Positions 7,544 to 15,026 of a DNA stretch of 64,000 bases are shown piece by piece. The position numbers and the translations under genes were made by a program. The stretch is from Oligoflexus sp. (GTDB taxonomy: Bacteria > Bdellovibrionota_B > Oligoflexia > Oligoflexales > Oligoflexaceae). The notes below the pieces were generated by a model. It did no database searches. It saw only the letters and a program-made list of their open reading frames with translations, and was not told where the DNA came from. Positions within the stretch are counted from its first letter, which is position 1; each line of letters starts with the position of its first letter. The stretch lies in contig NZ_DASTAT010000097.1 in assembly GCF_035712445.1 (NCBI RefSeq), forward strand, positions 62,001 through 126,000, in the 5' to 3' direction.

Positions 7544-8413
7544 TTGGCTTCGATGAGTGATTCCGAAAATGAAGTGACGGCCCGCGAATCCCGCTCGCTC
7601 ATGCTCTTCATCGGTATATCCGTAGCGGCCCACCTTGTGGGCTTCATTCTGAGCATGTTCAATCTTTTCGGTCTTCCGAAGCCCGCTTTGGAAGAGTACA
7701 GCATTGATACCGAACTCCTGAGCGAGGTCGATATGGGCTCGGCGCCCAAGACCGTCATTCCCAGTGCGCAAAAAGCCGAGGAAGCCAGCGTTCCGACGAA
7801 CCAGCTCCCCCAGCTGCCGAAGACCGTGACCATCAAAGAGAAGGTCAAGGAAGAGGAAGGCATCCTGGAGGAGAAAAAAGACGAGAAGATCGAAGAAGGG
7901 AAGAACATCACCAAGGATACCGAAGAGGACGGCCAGGCCATCGTGAAACCGGATGCCGCGGTGAAGCTCAAGAAGTCTGAGGCCTTGGAGCGCCTTGTTC
8001 GAGAACGGTTGAAAGAGCAGCAGAAAGAAGAGACCAAGGAGCTGAAGACCCAGGAGAAATCGGACCTGGCGCAGATTCGGGATGTTTTGAAGAATGCGGG
8101 TGTCACTCAAAATTCGAGTGGCGGTATCGTGGCGATCGCGGAGAACAATCGCTATTCGGCCTATTTGAATTCGACCTTGCGCAGAAACTATGCGCTGCCT
8201 ACGACCTATCAGCTGACCCGGAAGGATATGTTTACCGTCATTCGAGTGCAGCTCAGTGTGCGTGGCGAGCTTATGGATGTTCAGGTCCAGGAAAGCTCGG
8301 GCGACGACACTTTCGATGGATACTGTGTTCAGACGGCGCAAAGGTCCGCGCCGTTCAACCCGCCTCCGAAGGGAATGGCCGGGGTGGAAATTCAGTTAAC
8401 TTGCAAGCGCTGA
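7544..8413 (+). CDS. tolA: Tol-Pal system protein TolA (TonB/TolA C-terminal domain)
   Basis: A 289-residue protein with the TolA layout. It has a short cytoplasmic N-terminus, a membrane anchor at about 25-45 (LFIGISVAAHLVGFILSMF) and a long Lys/Glu-rich, probably coiled or extended segment to about residue 185. The compact C-terminal domain contains YSAYLNSTLRRNY and a TonB-like sequence ending in VEIQLTCKR. It bridges the inner-membrane motor to TolB/Pal at the outer membrane. TTG 7544 is preferred because GAGGG lies about 6 bases upstream; an in-frame ATG at 7553 is the alternative. TolA is poorly conserved in sequence, so context and layout support the name as much as similarity does. 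Confidence 0.85.
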   Translation: MASMSDSENEVTARESRSLMLFIGISVAAHLVGFILSMFNLFGLPKPALEEYSIDTELLSEVDMGSAPKTVIPSAQKAEEASVPTNQLPQLPKTVTIKEKVKEEEGILEEKKDEKIEEGKNITKDTEEDGQAIVKPDAAVKLKKSEALERLVRERLKEQQKEETKELKTQEKSDLAQIRDVLKNAGVTQNSSGGIVAIAENNRYSAYLNSTLRRNYALPTTYQLTRKDMFTVIRVQLSVRGELMDVQVQESSGDDTFDGYCVQTAQRSAPFNPPPKGMAGVEIQLTCKR

Positions 8414-8437
8414 ACGCTGCAGAGGAGTAAATAGGTT

Positions 8438-9865
8438 ATGAAGCTTTGGTTGATTGCGCTGATGGGATTCTGGTCCCTTTGCGAAAAGGGCGTCGCTGCT
8501 GAGAGTACGAGTCCGATCAAGATTAATATCGATAACCCCGCCTTCCGCAAGACCGTCGTGGCCATTCCTAAAATTCAGGTTGCCGGCCAGGTGCAGAGTC
8601 CACAGGGTAAGAAGCTGGCCGAGGAAGGCTCGCAGGAACTGATCCGCCTGCTGCAATTCTCAGGCTTTTTCTCGGCTTTGGCAGAAGGCGCTTACCAGGG
8701 TGCCTGGGATCAGTATGCCAAGGCCCGCAAGACCACGGAATCGGCGACCTGGATTACCGAGAGCAAAGGTTTGACCGGCGAGGAAGTCGTCCAGTGGCGT
8801 GCCCTTGGTGTGGAATCTTTGACTATGGGCGCTCTGACGGAAGATCCGGGCAAGGGTCTCACGCTTTCCTTCAAGACCTTCGATGTGAATCGCAGTCAGG
8901 AAATCCTGGCCAAGCAATTCACCCACATCACCGATTACAAGGCGTCCCTGCGCCAGTACGCGGATTTTCTTCTGGAAGCTTACACAGGAAAATCCGGTAT
9001 CTTCAATTCCAAGGTCGCCTTCGTCGGACGTCGCAGCAAAGCCGCCAGCAAGCAAATCTTCGTGGCCGACTTTGATGGCTCCAACATCACGCAGATCACC
9101 GATGGGGATTTTCCGCACCTTTCGCCCGCCTGGAGCGCAGACGGCCGTTACCTCGTCTATACATCCTATGAAACCAAGTCTCCGGACCTCTTCGTTTACG
9201 ATACGACCACGCGTACCAAGCGCCGCGTGACGACCACGCCAGGACTTGATTCCGGGGGCAGCTTCGCGCCGAATGGCAAGATCCTCGCCCACACCAGTTC
9301 GCGCGGTGATGATACCGATATCTTCAGCATCACGCCCGCCGGTACGGATCGTAAGATTCTTCTGGAAGGTTCGGGCCTGGATGTGGATCCGAAATTCTCT
9401 CCGGACGGCAAGTGGCTGGCCTGGGTATCAGGACGCTTTGGCAATCCGCATATTTTTGTTGCTTCGCTCAGCTGGAACGGGGACACGCCGAAGATTGTCA
9501 GCGATAAGCGCCTCACCTATTCGGGCTGGTATAATGCAACGCCGGCCTGGACGCCGGAATCAGACAAGATCGCCTTTGGTGGCTATGACCGGGATATCGA
9601 CCGTTGGGATATCTTCATGATGAACCCGGATGGGACGCAGCTGGAACGCTTGACCCTGAAAAGCGGCGACAGCGAAAATCCGAGCTTCTCGCCGAACGGC
9701 CAGCTGATCGTCTTTCAATCCAACCGGATCGGCGATTCGAATGCCAAGGGTTTGAATACGCTTTGGATCATGAATCGCGACGGCAGCAATCAGCACAAGC
9801 TTGAAATCAGCGGACTCTACGATGCGCAAACGCCGGCCTGGTCGTCGAATCGTAAGTCTTTGTAA
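8438..9865 (+). CDS. tolB: Tol-Pal system beta-propeller protein TolB
   Basis: A 475-residue periplasmic protein with a signal peptide (about residues 1-20). Its N-terminal domain contains a stretch of the type seen in TolB (IRLLQFSGFFSAL). From about residue 190 it has a six-bladed WD40-like propeller, with repeated blade motifs such as ITDGDFPHLSPAWSADGRYLVYTS, FSPDGKWLAWVSG and PSFSPNGQLIVFQSNR. It binds Pal and TolA in the envelope. It is the last gene of this tol cluster: no pal or cpoB follows, and the next gene, 12 bases on, is on the opposite strand. Confidence 0.93.
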   Translation: MKLWLIALMGFWSLCEKGVAAESTSPIKINIDNPAFRKTVVAIPKIQVAGQVQSPQGKKLAEEGSQELIRLLQFSGFFSALAEGAYQGAWDQYAKARKTTESATWITESKGLTGEEVVQWRALGVESLTMGALTEDPGKGLTLSFKTFDVNRSQEILAKQFTHITDYKASLRQYADFLLEAYTGKSGIFNSKVAFVGRRSKAASKQIFVADFDGSNITQITDGDFPHLSPAWSADGRYLVYTSYETKSPDLFVYDTTTRTKRRVTTTPGLDSGGSFAPNGKILAHTSSRGDDTDIFSITPAGTDRKILLEGSGLDVDPKFSPDGKWLAWVSGRFGNPHIFVASLSWNGDTPKIVSDKRLTYSGWYNATPAWTPESDKIAFGGYDRDIDRWDIFMMNPDGTQLERLTLKSGDSENPSFSPNGQLIVFQSNRIGDSNAKGLNTLWIMNRDGSNQHKLEISGLYDAQTPAWSSNRKSL

Positions 9866-9877
9866 TACGAAGTCCTC

Positions 9878-12526
9878 TTAGGCCACCTGTGGCACGAGAG
9901 GTACGCGAGCGGCATCGGGGATGGAAATTTCAAAACGGCAGCCCCGATGCCTCTGACTCTTCACCTTGATCTCACCACCCAACTGCTGCACAGCGGCCAG
10001 CAACGCGCTCATACCCACACCGCGCCCCGAAATTTCCGAGAGTGTCTGGGTCGTGGAGAAGCCAGGCATAAAGATAAGACGAGCCCTGTCTTCTTCAGAA
10101 GCCTGATCAAAGGCTTCAGGCGTGACGAGCCCCTTTTCCACAGCGACTTCGCGAATGCGCTCCCAGTCGAGGCCCTGACCGTCATCCGCCACAGTTATCA
10201 GAATCTGGCCCGGATTACGTTCGATCGAAAGATCAAGACGCGCCCGCGATGATTTGTTGGATCTTTGTTCGGGAGTTTCAATGCCATGATCCAAAGCATT
10301 GCGAAGCAGATGAGGCATCGTGCTGATCACCGGGCCCAGCAGCTCGGGATTGACCAGCACGTCACCCCCCTGAACGTGAATATCCACGTCCTTGCCGAGT
10401 TGCGCCGCAAGGCGACTGGTATGAGTGAGCATGGCGCCGAAGAGAGAACGGATGGGCACCATGCGGGCGTCCTGAACCCAGACCTCAAAGGCCCGCGTGA
10501 CCTCGTCCAGAGCCCTTGCGCTTTGGAGTGAGACGCTCAGCTGATCCAAGACCTTATTGGAGACGAAAATTCCCTTGGGCGCATCCAATCCGCTGTCCAG
10601 CCCAAGAAGATCCTGATGGCGGCTCAGGAAAAAGTCAACCTGCGCGCTTACCCTTTCCAGTTCCTCCCCACCAATCTCATTCTGATCCTCGATCTGATGA
10701 ATGGACTGCGCGACTTCATCCAGACCATAGATAGCAAAGTTCCCTTTCAGGGTATGAAGGATCATCCGCACGCGTTGACTGTCAGCCTGGGCCTGGGCGT
10801 CCATGGCGGCCCGCAGATCGCGCATCGATTCCGCGAGAAAGCTTTGAAAGCCGGCCCTATCCTGCATGATGTTCAAAAGCGTTTGATTGATCTGGGCATC
10901 CTTTTCCGCATTCACAAGGCCCGTCACATCCGTGATGGTAAAAAGGATCGCATAGACGGCGTCACCCTGGTCCCGAACTATCGAGCCTTGGAGGGAGACG
11001 GCTCTCTGGTCGATCGTGATGCGACCATGAATTTGGCTGAGGCTGACCTCATCGGGAAGCAGGCCCGAGAAAACCTGGGAAACGGCCATTTGAAAGTGCG
11101 CGCGCTCGCGCTCTGTCAAATCAAGAAGATCCTGCAGCTTCTGACCGACGGTGATGGTACGGCCAAAAATTTCCTGGCAGGATTTGGTGAAGCCTTCTTT
11201 CACGGTCAGATCAGGACCGATCAGTAAGAATCCTGCTTTGACGTTATCAAGAATAATGCGAATCGTTTGGGTGCGGTCTTTGACTTTGCGTTCCAGATCA
11301 TCATTGAGCTGCCGGATTTCGACCTCGGCTACTTTAAGGCGGCGGAAGGCGCGTGAGAAACGCTTTGAGATCAGGATGGCTTGGACGAGAATGAAGAGAA
11401 AGAGTCCGACGTGAGAAAGAGTCACCGTTTTGATGATGTTATGGTTTTTGAGCACATCATTGACGATCGTCAGGATGAAGGCGCCGAAACCAGATGCGAT
11501 CAGGAGCGAATCATCCTTCTGCTCCTTGGCCAGGGCCAGACACTTCACCAGATAGAGCGAACCCAGGATGATCAGGATTTCAAAGGGTATGAGCAGGACC
11601 CCATGGATGCGGAGGGGCAGAACTCCGATGCAAAGTGTATAGAGGGCCGCTATCAGCACGATGCCCTGAACGATGCGGCGCGATATGCTTTTGTGAAAGA
11701 GGACATAGATAAAACTGCAGCAGGCGGCCGTAGGAACCGTCACGCCCCAGTATTCAAAGCGATACTGCCAATGAAAATCCGGCTGATCAAAAATTTCGTA
11801 AAGAAGCAGGCCTTCCGAGCGGCTGATGGTGCGAAGTCCGATGGACAGGCAGAAGAGTCCAAAGAGCAGAGGATCGAGGCGCTCACGCCGCAGAGCAAAA
11901 AGGCTGAAATGATAGAAGGCCATGATGAAGATCGCGCCCACTACAAAGGCATCGCGAATGCGCGCGGCCTCAAGATTATCGTAAATCAAATGGGTGGATC
12001 CGATTCTGATCGGTGTGGATGAGCTGATGAACTGATAGTTGCTATAGGCGGAGATCTGCACCACGATATCAAGCGTCTGCTCCGTGCCTTCCAGGTTATA
12101 GACCAAAGGCCTGAGAGCCGGTTTTTCATCTGCGACGCTGATCCCGGGACGCCCTGATTCGGACGCCAGCCGACCGTTCATCCATATCCGACTGGCCGAA
12201 CGCAGTTCGGGAAAGAAGATGGTGTAATGTGAAACCGCTTCGGGCAAGCGCAGCTGCAAGCGAAAGGTTCCATGCCGGATTTCGCCGAGATTCTGTTCGC
12301 TGGGATTGATGGCTAACAGGGGCAGGCGTCGCGGTGGAGCTTGACCTTGAATGTCCGCGGGAGTCAGGAATTCGCCCGGATAGAAATCCCAGGCGTTGAC
12401 GATTTCAAATGCCGCATGATGAAAGGGAAAGTATCGCAGATCGATAGGGTCACGGTTTTCCTCGGCCCGTGCAACGCCGGAGAGGAGAACGAAGAGGCTG
12501 ATGATAAAGCTGACGATGCGATCCAT
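9878..12526 (-). CDS. 7TMR-DISM sensor kinase with PAS-like, Hpt and CheA-type ATPase domains
   Basis: An 882-residue sensor. A signal peptide (1-21) precedes a periplasmic jelly-roll-like 7TMR-DISM extracellular domain to about 185. Seven membrane segments follow at about 193-390, then a coiled coil (395-420) and a PAS-like region (425-545). An Hpt domain carries the phospho-acceptor histidine in MILHTLKGNF (about His591). The C-terminal ATPase is of CheA type, with N-box HLLRNALDHG and G-box ISGRGVGM. There is no CheW-like domain, no receiver and no classical H-box, so signalling probably runs through an unlinked response regulator. The protein at 49178-51997 has the same architecture. It converges with tolB. 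Confidence 0.85.
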   Translation of the reverse strand: MDRIVSFIISLFVLLSGVARAEENRDPIDLRYFPFHHAAFEIVNAWDFYPGEFLTPADIQGQAPPRRLPLLAINPSEQNLGEIRHGTFRLQLRLPEAVSHYTIFFPELRSASRIWMNGRLASESGRPGISVADEKPALRPLVYNLEGTEQTLDIVVQISAYSNYQFISSSTPIRIGSTHLIYDNLEAARIRDAFVVGAIFIMAFYHFSLFALRRERLDPLLFGLFCLSIGLRTISRSEGLLLYEIFDQPDFHWQYRFEYWGVTVPTAACCSFIYVLFHKSISRRIVQGIVLIAALYTLCIGVLPLRIHGVLLIPFEILIILGSLYLVKCLALAKEQKDDSLLIASGFGAFILTIVNDVLKNHNIIKTVTLSHVGLFLFILVQAILISKRFSRAFRRLKVAEVEIRQLNDDLERKVKDRTQTIRIILDNVKAGFLLIGPDLTVKEGFTKSCQEIFGRTITVGQKLQDLLDLTERERAHFQMAVSQVFSGLLPDEVSLSQIHGRITIDQRAVSLQGSIVRDQGDAVYAILFTITDVTGLVNAEKDAQINQTLLNIMQDRAGFQSFLAESMRDLRAAMDAQAQADSQRVRMILHTLKGNFAIYGLDEVAQSIHQIEDQNEIGGEELERVSAQVDFFLSRHQDLLGLDSGLDAPKGIFVSNKVLDQLSVSLQSARALDEVTRAFEVWVQDARMVPIRSLFGAMLTHTSRLAAQLGKDVDIHVQGGDVLVNPELLGPVISTMPHLLRNALDHGIETPEQRSNKSSRARLDLSIERNPGQILITVADDGQGLDWERIREVAVEKGLVTPEAFDQASEEDRARLIFMPGFSTTQTLSEISGRGVGMSALLAAVQQLGGEIKVKSQRHRGCRFEISIPDAARVPLVPQVA

Positions 12527-12590
12527 AGACCCTATCCTGTCCCGATTTCTTAAATAGTATCGGTAAGATAGGGTGAAACATTACGGGTTT

Positions 12591-12624
12591 CCCCTGGAAT
12601 TTTAAGCCTTCGGCTTCACAGGGG
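12591..12624. terminator. Nested hairpin downstream of the GST gene
   Basis: The outer arms CCCCTG (12591-12596) and CAGGGG (12619-12624) enclose a second stem, AAGCC-TTC-GGCTT (12604-12616). It lies about 37 bases past the glutathione S-transferase stop on the minus strand and upstream of the kinase gene. No U-run follows the stem, so assignment as a terminator is tentative. Confidence 0.35.
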
Positions 12625-12660
12625 ATCCCGGCGTTTCTTGGGACCTCTCCAAAACCCCAG

Positions 12661-13290
12661 TCAGGAGCCTTCCGCCTCGCCTATGGCGCTGCGCACCCAT
12701 TCCTGCATTGCGGGCAATGCGCCCATGGTGTGAACGTATTTTTCGATCGCGCCTGTCAAAGGTATGGAATACGTGGTCAATCGCGTAGTAACCGGCGCAT
12801 ACATCGCATCCGCAATCGTAAAAGAGCCGAAGAGGAAGGGGCCACCGGAGCGGTTCAGACATTCATTCCAAATATCGAAGACACGTTTCAGATCGCTTTG
12901 CGTGTCATCGGTCAGATCAGGTGTGGAAAAGCGTTTCGTGACATTCATCGAAAGCTGCTGGCGCATGGCGCCAAAGCCTGAATGCATCTCGGCGCTGACG
13001 CTGCGGGCCAGGGCACGGTCGGCCATGTTTTGCGGCCACAGGCCTTTGTCCGGAAAAAGCTCATGGAGATATTCCGCGATGGCCAATGAATCCCAGATGC
13101 GAACATCACCATGCAGGAGAACGGGGATTCGTCCCGAAGGGGAATATCTCTTGATCTGCTCACGCGTCGCAACCTGGTTCAAGGGGATCACAACTTCCGT
13201 GAACGGGATGTTGGTTTGCTTCAGAACAAGCCAGGGGCGCAGTGACCATGATGAAAAAGTCTTGGAGCCCACAACCAAAGTCATATCCAT
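12661..13290 (-). CDS. Glutathione S-transferase family protein
   Basis: A 209-residue cytosolic-type GST. The N-terminal thioredoxin-like half contains the likely glutathione-activating serine in SKTFSSWSLRPWL, the cis-proline motif GRIPVLLHGD and the glutathione-binding DSLAIAEYL. The C-terminal helical half follows, with FLFGSFTIADAMYAPV carrying the conserved N-capping Asp. These proteins conjugate or isomerise small electrophiles with glutathione; the substrate is not predictable here. The start is supported by AGGAGAG about 6 bases upstream of ATG 13290. The gene is alone between a kinase gene and a 360-base intergenic region. Confidence 0.88.
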   Translation of the reverse strand: MDMTLVVGSKTFSSWSLRPWLVLKQTNIPFTEVVIPLNQVATREQIKRYSPSGRIPVLLHGDVRIWDSLAIAEYLHELFPDKGLWPQNMADRALARSVSAEMHSGFGAMRQQLSMNVTKRFSTPDLTDDTQSDLKRVFDIWNECLNRSGGPFLFGSFTIADAMYAPVTTRLTTYSIPLTGAIEKYVHTMGALPAMQEWVRSAIGEAEGS

Positions 13291-13650
13291 ATCCGCTCTC
13301 CTATAGTTGGCTTGGATTTAATAGGGGAAAGCCGGCTTTGTCCAGTCCCGCCTCCGATTTTTTGTCCCCGATTGCGCCCGGGCGCTGGTCTGGAATTGAT
13401 CATGCTGCGCAGCGCTTTTTATCTATGCCATAGAGGCCAAGTCGGTATTATGCAGGAGTTTTGAATAGATGGGCTCGATTGAACCCGGGTGGCCATAAAT
13501 CGAAATCTTTACAATAGATTTCGGCTTATTCACCACGGCATGAATATACGCATTTTCACCACGATAGTGATTGACCTCATCAACGAAAAGCGTTATCCCC
13601 CGTTGGTCATTTTGACAAAACCGGACAGAGTAGAATCAGGGGAACAGGTC
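13291..13650. other. Intergenic region between GST and porin-like operon
   Basis: No gene is supported here. It must hold the divergent start signals of the GST gene and of the plus-strand porin/lipoprotein/nuclease operon. An exact inverted repeat CGAAATC/GATTTCG occurs at 13501-13507 and 13517-13523 with a 9-base spacer, which could be an operator. TTGACC (13571) and TTGACA (13612) resemble -35 boxes, but neither has a convincing -10 at the right distance. Confidence 0.4.
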
Positions 13651-14994
13651 ATGAGATCACAACGATTTTTGATGCCGGCTTGCCTTCTAGTCATCGCAAG
13701 TTCAGCCCAAGCACAGGTCGAGAAAGCTCCAGTTCAGTCCACCTATCTTGAATATCTGCGATATCAGCAGTATGTCCACAGCGCCTCAGAAAACACCCAG
13801 TTGGGTCAGGAAACTCTCTTCGATGCGCTGGTCGGTTATAGGCTCACCGAAGATACCGCCGTCAAATTCCGCCTCGACATCGACCCCAATCGCGGATCGG
13901 TCGATAACAAAACCTCGAAGCTCAACTTCCGTCTTCTGCACAAATACGAACAATTCGAATTCCAGGCCGACCTTCTTTTGAATGGCGACGATAATAAGCG
14001 CGGCGCGACCACTGTGGGTCTCGACAGCACTTCGAAATATTCGTGGATCTCCTATACCCCGGTTTCCCAGCTCAAAGTCGTTTTCTATCCCTATAACTTC
14101 GGTACCGAAATCGGCCGTGAATTCCGCACCTGGGATGTGGCGCGCCTTTACTATATCGAAGGCACACCTGCCTATATCTCGAACCTGCCGATCGAAAATG
14201 AAAGCATTGGCACCAAGACCCTGCCTGGTCTTGAAGTCCAGTACAGCCCTATCGAAAACCTTACAGCCTATGCGGGCGTGGGTTCGGCTGGCTTCTTCTA
14301 TCCCGCCACCCCTGGCTTTACGATCGAAGAAAACGCGGCCTCCGAGCGCTGGAAAGTTAAGGAAGATCGCGGTTATAAGGCCGGTGCCTACTATCGCACG
14401 ACGGAGACCTTCGCCCTTTTTGAATACGCGACGCATACCAATGCCGAGCAAGGTGGATCCATGCTGGACGCAGCCTGGTCGCTTCAGTTGAATCAAAGGT
14501 TCGGCCCTGCGGTGGTCAACTTTGAACGCACCTGGACCAAGGCCGCAAACAATGCCTACCGTCTGAACAACGAAATGAGCTGGTTCCAGGATATCGCCCC
14601 CTTCCGCCCTGTTTACAGCGATTACTACGGCAATCGTCAGGACTGGCTGGGCAAAACTGATGCTGCAACCATGCTGAAAGCTGGTTATACTTTCGGCGCG
14701 ATTACGCCGTTTTTGGCTTATAAATTCATCGGTCAGTACTTTATCGACCGTGAACGTGAATCGGCTCAACGTCTTAGAACAGCAGACGAAACCGCATCCC
14801 ATGGCGGCCTTCGCATGCTGGTCGTAGGCGCGGACTACACCGCAGGCAAGTTCAACTTCCGTCCCGAAGTTGAATTTCAGGAAGCGAAAAATGCCGTCTT
14901 CGGTAACCGGACCGATGTTCGCGAAGACCGCATTTTGAGTGAACTGAACAAAAAAGATACTGTGGTAAAACTGACGACGTCCTACATTTACTGA
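13651..14994 (+). CDS. Porin-like outer-membrane protein
   Basis: A 447-residue protein with a signal peptide ending near AQAQ (about 22), followed by alternating amphipathic beta strands through to a C-terminal strand ending in aromatic SYIY. This pattern fits a large outer-membrane barrel (phosphate-selective/OprP-like or carbohydrate porin shape), but no exact family is recognised. ATG 13651 is chosen because AGGGGAA precedes it and the signal peptide starts there; an upstream in-frame start at 13489 would bury the signal. It is the first gene of a tight operon with a repeat lipoprotein (32 bases on) and a surface nuclease, suggesting a role in uptake of nuclease products. That role is inference. 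Confidence 0.65.
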   Translation: MRSQRFLMPACLLVIASSAQAQVEKAPVQSTYLEYLRYQQYVHSASENTQLGQETLFDALVGYRLTEDTAVKFRLDIDPNRGSVDNKTSKLNFRLLHKYEQFEFQADLLLNGDDNKRGATTVGLDSTSKYSWISYTPVSQLKVVFYPYNFGTEIGREFRTWDVARLYYIEGTPAYISNLPIENESIGTKTLPGLEVQYSPIENLTAYAGVGSAGFFYPATPGFTIEENAASERWKVKEDRGYKAGAYYRTTETFALFEYATHTNAEQGGSMLDAAWSLQLNQRFGPAVVNFERTWTKAANNAYRLNNEMSWFQDIAPFRPVYSDYYGNRQDWLGKTDAATMLKAGYTFGAITPFLAYKFIGQYFIDRERESAQRLRTADETASHGGLRMLVVGADYTAGKFNFRPEVEFQEAKNAVFGNRTDVREDRILSELNKKDTVVKLTTSYIY

Positions 14995-15026
14995 GACATC
15001 GCGAATAGCCGAACAAGGGGCTCCCT

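Noticed and set aside
13571..13617. TTGACC and TTGACA as promoters of the porin operon
   Set aside because: Neither has an acceptable -10 element at 16-18 bases.
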